From: Ottelia alismoides
Lineage: Eukaryota > Streptophyta > Magnoliopsida > Alismatales > Hydrocharitaceae
NCBI GenBank assembly: GCA_037367405.1
Contig: JAZKJV010010129.1
Span: 682,001-746,000 of the forward strand
Length of the DNA stretch: 64,000 bases
Direction of reading: 5' to 3'
Shown here: positions 1-11,173 of the stretch, piece by piece
How positions within the stretch are numbered: position 1 is the stretch's first letter
How the letters are laid out: each line of letters opens with the position of its first letter
Program-made: the position numbers and the translations under genes
The notes under the pieces: generated by a model
The model's input: the letters and a program-made list of their open reading frames with translations, nothing else
What the model was told of the DNA's origin: nothing
Database searches by the model: none

Positions 1-1253
1 AGCCCTATCGGGATCTGAACTTATGACCTAACAGACTTCAAGTTCCACCAGTCTTCTATTCAAGACGCCTCAACAGTCAGGTCAGAACAAATCCTCGATG
101 CGAATTTCCAATGATTATGATTCTTACTTGTACTGTGTAAGTGTAAAATAGCTCTCCACATCAGAAATGGTTAAGAACCAGCCTCCTCTAACAAGGTAAC
201 TCTAATTCCTCGGTCTAGTAACTCTTTCCTCGAGGAGCGGTGTATTCCCTTCTAAGTTCAAGTGCAACCAACTCAAGAGGAGGGGTGGAGAAAAGAATGG
301 ATGGTAGCCAGTGTAGCTACCTATCCCTAGATGCCTGACCAGTGTAGCCAAGTCATCCAGATGCAGACTTCTTGCTAATATACATACTCCGACAGGTATT
401 TTATTTTCTATATGGCCTGTCTATTTTTTTTGGAGTTCTTGCATTTTTTTCTTTATATACAAGGTGCAACATGTACATCAGGAGTTTTTCCTCTTGAGCC
501 AGTAGACTATCCCTCTTTTGAAGCATTATTGCAACCCACAGCATCCCGTCCTCAGACGTCAACACCACCAGACTAGGTTGAGATGCACTACCCTCCCAAG
601 AGGAGGATGGATGTTTCCACCCGTGTGCTACTCCAAGCTAAAGGATTCTACCTCATCAATGAAGAGCTACGTGCATTGTGCTTGTCCAAGTTAGGTCATT
701 ATCTAAAAGAATAATGCATGTGCACGAGATATTCTACTTAGACTAATCAAGATGACATGTGAACATAGACTTGCGGACTCAAAGAATTAAGTCACTTGAC
801 CTGTGAAATCTTAACTCCAGTTCCTATAAGGTTCCTCCGAACTTTGGTGGATTAAGGTCAAATCAAGTCCATCCTCAATATCTACTCATGACTTGGTTCA
901 GAACCCACTAGCTTTCACCTTGCATATGCAAAATATGCATATGAGATGCAAATGACATGCTATGGATGCAAGACTCTTTTTCTTTCTTTTCAGATGCAGA
1001 GATGATGTGCAAGAGTAAATAAGAAGACTTTGATTTTGATTTTTTCCATTTTTTTTCAAAATTTGGTATACGTCCTATGTTACAACAAATTTTTCAAGAG
1101 TTTTATAAGTGGTATATGTACAAGTATACTTGTATTTTACAAAAAAAATCCATTTTTACCCATTCCGTAATTATTATATAATATATACAAAAATACATGA
1201 AAAATACGCTAAAGTATGAGCTATGGGTAAAGTATATATGTAATATATACACG
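1..1253 (-). other. 3' noncoding zone of gypsy A
   Basis: No convincing gene is present. Bases about 60-590 match about 21840-22410 in the same orientation (shared words include CTACTCTTTCCTCGAGGA/CTAACTCTTTCCTCGAGGA, CCAGTGTAGCCAAGTC and ATACATACTCCGAC). This shows it is element sequence between pol and the 3' LTR, shared with gypsy B. Bases 1020-1250 are AT-rich and match, inverted, the sequence after the polypurine tract at 43121 in gypsy-2. Athila elements can carry an env-like ORF in this zone; none is recognisable here. Confidence 0.7.
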
Positions 1254-1617
1254 CCCCCCTATACTTAGCATGTGATATGTCCTCAGAGCACGAAAAGCAA
1301 GGAAGAAGACATAGTTCGTGCTAAAGCGTAGGAGAGCCAAAAGAGAAAAAATGTATAGAAGTCGTCATGCCCCCCTATACTTAGGCTCTGGCAGCCTAAG
1401 TGTAGCAGGAGATCAAAAACAGGGTGAACGAAGTCGAGAGGGGGAAGTGGATGAATATATGTATAAGATGGGCATCGGTTCCCCCCTATACTTAGACTCA
1501 GGTCAGCCTAAGTATAGGACTGGAGTGGTATGAGGACCGATGTGATCTGGAGGATGTACAGTGAATGGACTCAGGAGACTCCCCCCTATACTTAGGATCT
1601 GGTCATCCTAAGTATAG
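1254..1617 (-). repeat. Four hairpin/polypurine modules
   Basis: Four copies of a CCCCCC-TATACTTAG unit occur at 1254-1269, 1370-1385, 1481-1495 and 1581-1595. On the element strand each reads CTAAGTATAGGGGGG, a polypurine-tract-like string. In the last three the TATACTTAG arm pairs with a downstream CTAAGTATA arm: 1375-1385 with 1395-1405, 1486-1495 with 1508-1517, and a perfect 13-bp pair 1586-1598 with 1605-1617 around a 6-nt loop. The same module occurs in gypsy-2 at 42929-42966. It probably derives from duplicated or auxiliary polypurine tracts; the role of the stem is unknown. Confidence 0.8.
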
Positions 1618-1749
1618 TCGTAGATGAAAATATATGAAGTTGGTGTGAGTGATTTGAGTCGCGGGAGGGAGGGGGAGAATGTACAGGAGTGATGGGTATA
1701 TACAAGGATCGCAGTCTGAATCTTTCTAGATGATGCTTATGGCGAGAGT
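1618..1749. other. Spacer between integrase and hairpin modules
   Basis: A short non-coding spacer rich in G on the plus strand. Nothing further is recognisable in it. Confidence 0.5.
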
Positions 1750-3015
1750 TTACTGCTGCAAGGTCTCATGCGTGGCTCTATGTGTATCTGCTGACTCTGT
1801 CTCGTGCATGAATACAATCTCCTCGACATGGACTAACTGCTCATTGGGTTTGACAACGTGCTTCAACAATTGTCCATTGACTAAGAATGTCTGTGTGTCA
1901 TCTGTGAGATCTGAGATCTCAACACATCCACAATCATGCACAGTACGGACAATGAATGGGCTTGTCCACTTGGATTTCAACTTGCCTTGGAAAATCTTCA
2001 GCCTTGCATTGAACAACCATACCTTCTGTCCAGGAACAAATGTCTTTCGTCTGATATATCTATCATGCCAACGCTTAACTTTGTCCTTATACACCAAACT
2101 ATTGTCGTATGCTCGGTTTCTGACTTCCACAAGCTCATTCAGATCCATGTCTCTCTGTTTTATCCTAGGTGTGTGTTCCAGTTGACCTTTTTGATTGCCC
2201 ATTCTGATTTGTGCATTAATTCCGCAGGCAAATGGCACGGCTTCCCGAATACCATCCTGAATGGGGAGGTTCCTAACGGTGTCTTGTAAGCTGTCCTATA
2301 AGCCCACAGGACTTGATCCAAGATCTGAGACCAGTCCTTCCTATCTGGGCGGACAAGCTTCTGCAATATGGCTTTCACCTCCCTATTCGACACCTCAGCC
2401 ATACCATTGGTCTGTGGGTGGTAAGGACTTGCGACACGGTGTTTGATGCCGTAATCCTTCAAGAGCTTATTCACGTCTTGGTTTACAAAGTGGCTACCCC
2501 CATCTTATATCAACATTTTGGAGATCCCGAACCTAGATATGATATGATCTCTAATAAATTTACAGACAGTCCTGCTGTCTGCGGCTCGGGTTGGAATAGC
2601 CTCCACCCACCTGGACAGATAGTCCCGTAAGAAGGATGTATTCGAATCCATGGCTAACAGAGAATGGGCCCATGAAGTCGATGCCCCAGGCATGAAAGAC
2701 ATCACAAATGATGACGGGCTGCATTGGCATCTCATCCTTGGAACCAACGGTTCCTCCCATTCTCTGTCATACTGGACACGACTTCGCAAAAGTGATGGCA
2801 TCGCGAAAACAAAGTTGGCTAGTATAAGCCGTACTGAAGTACCTTCCATGCGGTCGTCTTCCCGGAGTGGTGTCCTCCTGCCTCCAGAGTGTGGTATAAA
2901 GAAAGGACACTTTAGTATTCCTCCTGAGGAATACACCATCTCCAGACACAATACGAGCCTTCAAAGAAAAGGTTCGGATCCTCCCAGTGGGCTAGTGTCT
3001 AGAATCCGACTTCAG
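1750..3015 (-). pseudogene. Gypsy A integrase, broken
   Basis: This is the integrase part of pol, which would insert the cDNA into chromosomes. Reading leftwards there is GIDFMGPF (first catalytic Asp) in a frame ending near 2560, then WVEAIPT in the frame 2505-2951. Next come DGGSHF (second Asp) and [17 protein letters not shown] (catalytic Glu region) at 2160-2474, and the C-terminal domain with VPGQKVWLFNA at 1750-2238. The pieces lie in different frames and a stop replaces the residue just before DGGSHF, so at least three lesions split the domain. Gypsy-2 carries a homologous copy at 41601-42830 on the other strand. Confidence 0.9.
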
Positions 3016-3870
3016 TCAGTTTATGTGGCTCTTGGGACGATCTTCGGGAACCTTCTTGGAGATAAGATAGTTCACGATATTGGCATACCATGGGAGTGAG
3101 TCCACAACAAAAATCAACTCATCAGGGAAGGAGTCTCGAATCGGTGAATCCTCAGAAGCATTAAGATCCTCAAGACGGGAGAGGTGATCAGCCACTATGT
3201 TCTTCTTTCCAGGTTTATCACGAATGTCCAAATCAAACTCCTGGATAAGCAGAATCCACCTAAGAAGATGCGCTTTCGCATCCTTATTTTCCATCAAATA
3301 ATGTAGTGCTGTGTGGTCGGTGAACACAATCACCTTGGATCTGATTAAATGAGATCTGAATTTGTCCAAGGAAAACACTACCGCAAGCATCTCCTTTTCC
3401 ATAATTGTATAGTTACGCTGAGCAGTATCAAGCACTTTGCTTGCGTAGTATATGTCAAACGGGATGCCATCCCTCCTCTGTCCTAACATAGCCCCTACAA
3501 CAAAGTCTGATGCGTCCATCATGATCTCAAAAGGTAGAGACCAATCTGGGGCTTGTAGGATCGGGGCGTACATGATCATTCCTTGTAATATCTTAAAGGC
3601 CTCGAGACATTTGTGATCAACAATGAACTCCATGTCCTTGCCTAAAAGCTCAGTTAGCGGTCGGGCAATCTTAGAAAAATCCTTGATATATCTTCGATAA
3701 AATCCGACATGCCCTAGGAAAGACTGCAACTGTTTCACGTTGGTTGGTGGTTGGAGTCGTCTGATCACATCCACCTTGGCTGGGTCAACCTCCATTCCTC
3801 TTTTGGAGATAACATGTCCCAATACAATGCCCTCCGTCACCATGAAGTGACTTTTCTCCCAGGAGAGCAC
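3016..3870 (-). pseudogene. Gypsy A RT thumb and RNase H
   Basis: An open frame of 284 codons. It begins with the RT thumb/connection (GIVLGHVISKRGMEVD, then LQSFLGHVGFYRRYIKDFSKI), typical of Athila/Tat-type gypsy pol. It continues into RNase H, with MMDASDFVVGAMLGQ near residues 115-130, YTIMEKEMLAVVFSLDKF near 150-170, VFTDHTALHYL near 180-190 and IVADHLSRL near 225-235. The RNase H catalytic Asp and Glu positions look retained. It is in frame with the RT block to its right, separated by a TGA at 3901-3903, and ends at a stop or frameshift before integrase. Confidence 0.93.
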
Positions 3871-3900
3871 CAGATTGACCTCACAACATCGTTTGAGGAC

Positions 3901-4434
3901 TCAGTCCAGATTCCTAAGGCATGAATCGAAGGAATCGTCGTGGACCGAGAAGTCATCCATGAAGACTTCCAGGAATTCGCCGACCATTTTGATGAATACA
4001 GCAATCATGAACATTTGAAAAAACCTGGGAGCATTGCATAACCCGAAGGGCATGCTCCTGAAAGCATAGGTACCAAAGAGGCATGCAAACGTGGTCTTTT
4101 CCTGGTCCTCCGGAGCTATGGCTGCTTGATTGTAGCCCGAGAACCCATCCAAGAAGCAGAAGAATTCTTTCCCCGCTAATTTCTCCAGGATCTGGTCAAT
4201 GAATGGTAGGGGGAAATGATCCTTCTTCGTTGCAACATTCAAGCGTATGTAATCCACATAGACGCGCCACGACGTGGGCACTCGTGTCACGATTTGCTCT
4301 CCATCTTCATTGGTGGTTGTCTGAATTCCTGATTTTTTTGGGACAACATGGATTGGGGCAGCCCATTTGTAGTCGGAGATGGGATAAATAAAATCTGTGT
4401 TGTATCATTTCTCTATCTCCTTTTTCACTATCTC
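3901..4434 (-). pseudogene. Gypsy A reverse transcriptase palm
   Basis: RT copies the genomic RNA into cDNA. Visible motifs are VDYIRLN, HFPLPFIDQILEKLAG, FCFLDGFSGYNQ, AFRSMPFGLCNAP and VFMDD, the gypsy form of the YxDD catalytic box with both Asp residues kept. The N-terminal part between 4290 and 4434 carries YPISDYKWAAPIHVVPKKSG in the same frame but contains a TGA at 4405-4407. A TGA at 3901-3903 cuts the thumb off. Confidence 0.92.
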
Positions 4435-5130
4435 TCATATATTTGGATTCAACCGACGTTGGAATTCATGAGACATTTTTGTCTCATTCTCGAAGTAGAT
4501 ATGGTACGAACACAGAGCGGGATTTATCCCATGGAGATCAGAGATGCTCCAACCTATTACCTTGCGGTTTTTCTCCAGGATCTCTAGCAAGCGAGATTCC
4601 TGCTCTTCGATCAATCGCGAGCTGATGATGATCGGATACTTCTTCTCTTGTCCCACAAGGAAGGCATACTTAAGTGTTGTGGGCAAGGGTTTGAGCTCAG
4701 GTAATGTGTGATCATCGAGGAAGTCTAGCTCAATCGAATCTGGTTCAGTACTGGTAGTGGCTGGATCTATCCGTGAAATTGTTGCTACCAACTCATTCGT
4801 TTCTGGAGTCGTATCGTCAAAGGTCTCCAAATAATCGGAAAAAGCCACATAGGACTCATCATCCTCATCTTCTGATTGTCCTAAAGAGGGAAGGACTGAC
4901 AGGCCTAGCTGGGCCTCTAAGTCATCGAAGATGTAGGGGGATGCATATTCTGTACTGTATTCATTTCTAAGGACCTCGCAAACTGACTCATGCACAAGAT
5001 CTTCTCCGGAGGAGAGGGACTCATCAGTGCTGGCTGGGTTCTGTCTCCATGGACCAACTTTTTCTACATTAATGCAATCTGCTTCGGATGAAGAGTACTC
5101 GATGCTGGATTCTGAATCCGTTCTCTGCAA
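4435..5130 (-). pseudogene. Gypsy A acidic linker between protease and RT
   Basis: A 231-codon open frame rich in Ser, Glu and Asp. It ends in a recognisable RT N-terminal segment (KNRKVIGWSISDLHGINPALCSYHI), the usual lead-in to gypsy RT. The acidic part is the spacer between protease and RT and has no domain I can name. It shares the frame of protease and RT; stops at 5137-5139 and 4435-4437 bound it. The element reads right to left. Confidence 0.8.
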
Positions 5131-5178
5131 TCTGGTCTACTTCATCTCAAGTTCCTCATCTCCTCCTGGAGTTTGGAA

Positions 5179-5646
5179 CTAGATTTTCTCAATCTTATAA
5201 TCAAATAAGGCCCTTGATGTTCTAAGGAAAAGCCTTCCTAATATGATCTGGGAAGCTCTCCAATTACGAGGGGTCTCCATATCAAGGACGGTAAAGTCCA
5301 CCATGTACTCCTGACCATCAACTTTGATGACAACGTTCCTCAATTCTCCTTGGGACCTCTTGATTGATTTATCTGTAAACTGAAGTAGTGCCCTAGATTT
5401 CCTAAGAGGTCCGAGATTAAGCCGCTCATAGAGGGTTGTAGGCATTAAGTTAATTGAGGATCCGTTGTCAAGGAGAGTGCGTGAAAACGCAGTGTCATCG
5501 ACCTGACTCACCACATAATTTGCACCCATGTCTCTTCGTTTCCTTGGAAACGAATTCTTTATTGTGTAGGTTGTGGCTACTGACAGAACGTGTTTCTCAA
5601 TACGACTTTTGATCTTCCTGCTGACCCTAGTAGGTGTGCATCTCAT
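5179..5646 (-). pseudogene. Gypsy A aspartic protease
   Basis: A 155-codon frame containing the retropepsin-like domain of Athila-type pol. Visible words are RRDMGANYVVSQVDDTAFSR, LLDNGSSINLMP (active-site region), YERLNLG, VIKVDGQEYMVDFTVLDME and IILGRLFLRTSRALFDY (the ILGRPFL-type flap/end motif). The catalytic triplet region reads D-N-G-S, not the D-L-G-A usual in this lineage, so activity may be lost. In-frame stops lie on both sides (5659-5661 and 5179-5181). It belongs to one 3.1-kb frame running from 6105 to 3016. Confidence 0.85.
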
Positions 5647-5658
5647 CTTAAGGTATTT

Positions 5659-6454
5659 CTAAAATGCAGGTGTCATCTCCACATACTTGTCGAAGGGTAT
5701 TGTGACCTTGATATGTTTATTGCAAAACTCGACCATCTCATGTTCATCTTTTTGTATTTTTTTAGTTTTCTTCTTTCCACCCTTAAGAGCTCGGGGGAAA
5801 GGGACTATTGATGCTAACTCAGATTTCGAAACTGAAAGATTTTCATCTAAACTAGTAAATGAGTTCTGTACATGACTCTGAAACTGAGACTGACTCGGAC
5901 TCTGATATGACGAAAAGAAAAATTTATGCGGCAAAACCGATGATGCATTCTCCACGACTGTTGGGACATCCTCCTCGGATGGAGGTGCGGGCTCTTCATC
6001 GATTCGGCTGGACTCATTGCTGATGTAGTTCTCCTGCTTCTTGGAGGACTTAGAAGTTCTCTTCTTCTGCTGGTGTGGGTGGTGGTGCTGCTCCTCCACC
6101 TCCAAGTTCTCCTCAGGTAGAGGTGGCTTATTCCTCTTGTGCCCGTGCTCGATCAGGTACGATCACAGTCCTTCCGCTCCTAAGGGATATATGATTGACA
6201 TTATCGTAGGAAAGGATCTCATGTTCAGATAAAGAATTATCTGAATAGTATACCTGATCTCGTGGTCGGCTCTGGCCTTGATTCAAGCTGTTTGGGTTGA
6301 CCTGAACCTGAGCAGGAATTGGAGTCTTTGGCACCATCTGCTCATCCTGGGTATGAGAGACACGATTCAGATCGGTTCTCATATCCAGATATTCATTCTG
6401 GATTTGTTGGACCCTATCAGTCAGGGTATGGATTGCCAAGGTGAGGGAATCCAA
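5659..6454 (-). pseudogene. Gypsy A gag-protease linker
   Basis: Two overlapping pieces in different frames (6128-6454 and 5659-6105). The first has a helical stretch (AIHTLTDRVQQIQNEYLDMR) and ISLRSGRTV, a word commonly seen at the gag-protease boundary of Athila-type elements. The second is highly charged, with His/Lys-rich and Lys-rich tracts, and ends with the pre-protease segment VTIPFDKYVEMTPAF. No zinc knuckle is visible. The change of frame near 6110-6130 is a lesion or a frameshift site; I favour a lesion given the other damage. Confidence 0.7.
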
Positions 6455-6481
6455 TTCACTAGTGGGCTGGTTCTATTGATG

Positions 6482-7894
6482 CTAACTCGCGGATGAGTTC
6501 ATGTGCTGGCCCTGCTGACCATTCCGATACTGCTGATGGTGATGGGATGGTGGTAGAGGGCCCTGCTGGCCCGAGTGGAAAGTGTGTTGTTGCTGGTGTT
6601 GTTGAGGTTGGTACCCTTGTCCGGGCCGGGACTCTACGAAGCACGGTACGGGGACAGAGCTGGTTTCTTGGTAAGCTAAGGAAGGTCGGTGAGGCTGACC
6701 GTTCCCCATCCCCGACTGTCTGCCGACGGGGTCATGGTTGTACCACAGTCCGTTGATCTTGAACACCTGCGGAGGCTCCTCATATCCTGTCTCCACTTGT
6801 GGGGGGGTGTGCTGCTCCTGCTGAGTGTATGTCTGCTCTTCTACCAGCTACTCTGAGGCCCCGCTGCCTGTTCCAGTACAGGATGAACTCAGTGTACAGG
6901 TACAGGGGGTGCATAAGGGGTAGGTAGCCATATCTTGGCTACCCTCTCAGTAAGTTCCTCCACTTGTTTCGGCAATCTCAAGAGTGACTCAAGGTCAGTG
7001 AACCTCTTATGAATCTGCTCGACCATGGTTAACTTGTCAGCTATCATCCCCATGTTGGGAATGAGTTCCTCTGTCAGATCTGCTACAGTCCTCCTAGTTG
7101 TCTCATTGGATAGGATGGAGGGAGACAACTGATAAGCCTTGGTGGCCTGCGACATGCCTGTTTCCGCCATCTGCTCCAGAATTTTCCATACAACATTCTC
7201 ATTTTTGTTCAGATAGCTTCCTCCACAGGCGGCACTTACTAACCCCTGCATCTCCGGGGTCATGCCACAGAACAAGGTCTGGACTAAGATCGCTTTTGAA
7301 ATGCCAGGGCAAGGGCACTTCTGAATTAGGTCATTAAACCTATCCCATGCTTCATGGAAGGGTTCATTGGGTCCCTGGGAGAAACTCACGATCTTTGTTC
7401 TCATTTCCTACTGAGTGGGTAGAACTTCTTCAAGAAAAGGTCCTTGAACTACATCCAGGTTGTACATCTCACCCCGAGATTTTTCAACCAATGAGATGCC
7501 TTATCTCCTAAGGCAAACGGGGTGGCCTTCAGCCTGATATAATCTTGCCCAACCCTAGGGTGACTATGGTTGTTGCAAACCAGCTCGAAGTCTCTAAGGA
7601 AGGCATATGGTTCTTCGTTTGTGTTTCCATTGAACATCGGTAGCAGGCTCAGAAAGCGGGGCTTCAGCTCGAATGCTTCAGGTGGAACCACTGGTGCCAA
7701 CCAACTATGCATCTCATTCTCTGCTGGGTTGTAAGCAACGACCATGGGTCGGTCGATTCCTCCTGCCGTAATGATCTATCCCATCCTTGTTGTGAGATCC
7801 GCATTCTGTTGTTCGGTTGTGGCGAGGCGAGCAAGGATTTGTTGTATTGGGTCAGCTCTTTGTTCCTCATCATCCGAGGTCGCTTATGTGACAT
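6482..7894 (-). pseudogene. Gypsy A gag, broken
   Basis: This is the capsid-type protein that packages element RNA. The best pieces are 7449-7745 (PRFLSLLPMFNGNTNEEPYA, then KATPFALGDKASHWLKNL) and 6889-7404 (GPNEPFHEAWDRFNDLIQKC, MTPEMQGLVSAACGGSYLNK, WKILEQMAETG). Both match the Athila gag pattern. The C-terminal piece 6482-6796 is Gln/His/Pro-rich and low in complexity. The N-terminal segment lies in another frame (7664-7894) and there is a TAG near 7772. The start codon cannot be fixed because the frames disagree. Stops and frameshifts separate every block. Confidence 0.85.
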
Positions 7895-9838
7895 ATTGTC
7901 TCTAGCCCTGGGTAAAAAAGATGGTCTTGGTTAGAGGACATATCAAGGAAGGGATTCTTACCGAGGCGATGGTATTCCTCGGTGAGATCAGAGGAGAGAA
8001 AAGGGTTGGTTTGAGAGTAACCAACACGGCTATCCACAGGTGGAGCTCAGCCCCGCCTAGGGCCAGCTCCTCCCGGACCTTCATCGGCAAACAGGAGCAA
8101 CACCGGCCCTCAGCCCTTACCGCCTCGCCAAGGAGCTCCGCCAGCCCTCACGAGCATTGTCGGTCGGGCGTTGGGCCCGAGGCCCCCCCGCACGTGCTCC
8201 GCACGTGCGTCGGGGGAATTGCAAAAGCCCCCTCGGAGAATTTCCATATTGTAGCACGTCCCCCGCCGACTAGGTCACGTGCTTGGCACGTGACCTATTT
8301 GGACTTTTACAAGTCCCCCCAGACTATAGGTAACTGCATCTTAGACCTTTTGCATGGCTCCGGTTGGTCCAAGTTGCGCTTAGGCTGGTGAAGATGAGCT
8401 TCGTGGGGTGCTCAAAGAAAGATGGGCGAATCGGGAGTCGATATCCCCCCAGTCAGTCATCTTGGATTGGCGAGAAGAAGAATCAGGAGTTCTAAGTGAA
8501 GATAGGATTTTACTCCTACCTGAATCAAGCAATTGAATCCAAACCCTGTATTTTCACACTCAACAAGGTGAAGGACCCGAAATCGAGTCTGATTAATGTT
8601 GATTGATTTTAAGTGTGAATTTATCAGACAAATAGCAAAGGGTGGCCTATAGGGAAGTCGGCTAAAAGCCGTATGTGTCTCCCCTATTTAACCTGTCGTC
8701 GTAGATACCAACGCCCTTCCTTTCTTCGCTCCTATCCCAAGTTGATGGATTCAAAGACCTGTCCCTATCTACTTGCAAGTAGGCGGAGGCTGACAAGGCT
8801 GGAACTTTGCCCTAGGGGGTTACTAGAAAATTGTCGCGAAGTACCGCTGGTTCACCCCTAACTACCTGCGAACAGGCGGAGGTTACTTGGTACTAGTCAG
8901 TGAACCAGAAAAATTAAACTCGTGATATTTACTAGGATCAGTCGGTACGTGATATGGAAGGCGGGGAATTGGGCTCTACCTTAAGGTGTTCACACACACT
9001 CAAGTACCCTCACTCAGCCTGAAAACAAGGTCGGGGTTAATCTCCCGCAAGCAAGATTTCTGATTTATTGATTTTTTGGCTTATTTTGTTAAGCAGTCCC
9101 GATTTTAAGTTAGGTTATCACTGAGTTAGTCCAACCACAAAGCACGCCTATCATCCTGTCCCAATTTTCCTTTTTTCTAAGTTTTGGAAACCAAGAGAAA
9201 GGAGTCGAGAAAAGCCGATGCACGATAAATCAATGGTGTTATGCTGAGTTAAGAAGACTTACAGTGATCCCTTCTCTTTTATGCAGGATGCATAATAGAA
9301 TTGAAAATTTTTTACACTATATGCAAATGCAGATGATAAAATCCGCTCCTAGACAAGCAGTTATATTAGCGAGTGAAGCACCGATTAAATTTCACTAGAT
9401 ATGTGGTCTAAGTGCGTCTTTAGATGATGTGTGGTCCTAAAATAATTACGAGCACAAGCAAATCCTAGAGTGGCTTGAGGAGCCGCTAGTGCAAGCCTAA
9501 TCTAAAAAGCAATCCACACAGCACACAGGGACATGTTTCCACTATTTTTACATACGCGAGAACCCAAACGGGAACCGCTGGACAGAATGCAAAAATAATG
9601 AATAACAAAATTTACAAGTCCTCACAATCACTCAAAAGTTTGAAATGCAAGCTCCTTGAAGTGCCTTCGACACCTCGTATTCCTCGCACAAAAACAGATT
9701 GAGGTCAGATAAAAGGACGGCACAAAATACTCAAAATTAATGACAGAAAAATATTACCAAGAAAACCGAGAATCAGACTACCCGGGGATGAAAAATCAGA
9801 CATGAAAAAATTCTCTAGAAATTAACCTAAGTCGTGCC
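7895..9838 (-). other. Untranslated leader of gypsy A
   Basis: About 1.9 kb between gag and the PBS with no supportable gene. The ORFs on either strand here are short and show no motif. The part 8090-8300 is GC-rich and contains two CACGTG palindromes. A 21-base word recurs with few changes at 8769 and 8862 (CTACTTGCAAGTAGGCGGAGG versus CTACCTGCGAACAGGCGGAGG); the first copy opens with a 14-bp palindrome. Bases 9060-9838 are AT-rich with nothing recognisable. Confidence 0.6.
8185..8297. promoter_or_regulatory. Two CACGTG-core palindromes
   Basis: The first palindrome spans about 8185-8215: CGCACGTG and GCACGTGCG face each other across a short loop and are flanked by C- and G-runs. The second is a perfect 12-bp inverted repeat, TAGGTCACGTGC (8271-8282) and GCACGTGACCTA (8286-8297), with a 3-nt loop. 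Together they hold four CACGTG G-box cores in about 100 bases. G-boxes are bound by plant bZIP and bHLH factors; a regulatory role here is inference. Confidence 0.6.
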
Positions 9839-9856
9839 TCCTCGACAATGGGGTTA
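9839..9856 (-). other. Primer binding site of gypsy A, degenerate tRNA-Asp type
   Basis: On the minus strand this reads TAACCCCATTGTCGAGGA. It aligns with the TGGCGCCATTGCCGGGGA-type site used by Athila elements (complement of the tRNA-Asp 3' end) at 12 of 18 positions. It sits two bases inside the LTR edge at 9859, the spacing expected of a PBS. Confidence 0.6.
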
Positions 9857-11173
9857 TTTGCATGTGTTTGCCCTTGTTAATTTAATTAAATTAATGATTA
9901 AATAAATAACATGTCGTTCGTTGTAGTCGAGCAAAAACGGACTGATCAAAGACCACTTTTAATAAATGTTGAGTTAATTCTGAGCGGCAGATTGATTTTA
10001 CTTGGGCAAGCCTAAGGTCGAACTCAAGAAGGCAGTTGTCTCCTTAGGTAAATTTTAAGCAAATTCAGAGGTCGGATTTTCATAAGATTATTTTTGGTAT
10101 TTTTAGCAATTTTTATGGCAATATAGGAAAAGCAAATGCAATTTTCTGGCTAGTTTAGAAGTTATATCAGAATATGATTAGACAAGGTCCAAAAAATATG
10201 TAATAAAATTAAGCTACACTAATTTTTTGTATTTTTCTGACACTTTATGAATTTATTGCGAATAAATTATGAATGCAAGGTGATTTTTACAAAATTAATT
10301 TAAATAAATACCAAAACACATTATTTATAGGTAGAAAAATTATCCTGGATAGATCTAAGTGTAATGAATACAGGAAAATTAATGAACCTAAAATTCTATG
10401 TGAATTGGACTTATTAAAAATCAATTAAGAAATCACAAATTAATTTATTTAGGCCTCGTGATGCGTGCAAATGCGATGATTTTTGGGCACAATGTAGAAT
10501 GAATTATCCTAAGTCTAATGTGATTTTATGGTGATTTTGGAGCAAGTAGAAATTTTAATATGAATTAAAAGGCACACAGTGGGTAAAATATGAAAAAATT
10601 CACCAATTTAATAATATTTAATTTCTAAGATGTCACAAAAATGAAACACGTATCACATAAGATAGAGGACAAGATAAGCTACATCATGCAATTTTTGGAA
10701 TTGAAAAATAATGCAAATAGACACCTATATATACGTGCAAAGATAGGGACTAAATTGCAATTACAGAAAATAAAATTACTGAAAATTAAACATGCTGATA
10801 GGGACTAAAATGCAATTACCTATAATACTAAGGGTATGTGTGCAAAATGTCCACGTGAACACATACGCCTCACGTGATGCTCCCGGTAGGGACTGAATTG
10901 GGAATTTGGGAAACTTGTAGGGGCCTCGCTGCAAAATACCCAGACCGACGTGAGGAACACGTGAGGTGCTAGGCTCGGGAGGCGTCGGAGGCTCGGACTG
11001 TGGCTTGGGTGCTCTGCAGGCTCGGACATGCTTTGGGTTAGCTTTGGAGCTCCGAGAGCTCCGAGCCTAAGGGTCGGGGAGGAGTCTCGGACTGTGGCGA
11101 CATGGCGCACGATGGACCGTTCGATCGGTGAGGATCAAACAGCTACTGAAGCTGGATATGTGGTGCGCCTTGA

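Noticed and set aside
608..712. Short plus-strand frame starting MDVSTRVLLQAKGF
   Set aside because: It reads plausibly for 34 codons, but the homologous DNA in gypsy B (22400-22510) does not keep the frame, so coding is unsupported.
1318..1533. 71-codon plus-strand ORF
   Set aside because: It runs through the hairpin/polypurine modules of gypsy A, is antisense to the element, and owes its repeated PLYL words to the repeats.
1730..2630. Plus-strand ORFs opposite integrase
   Set aside because: Antisense shadows of the gypsy A integrase remnants, which carry the recognisable motifs.
7921..8391. 156-codon plus-strand ORF
   Set aside because: It lies in the GC-rich leader, is antisense to the element, is rich in Pro/Arg/Ser as expected of GC-rich noncoding DNA, and has no motif.
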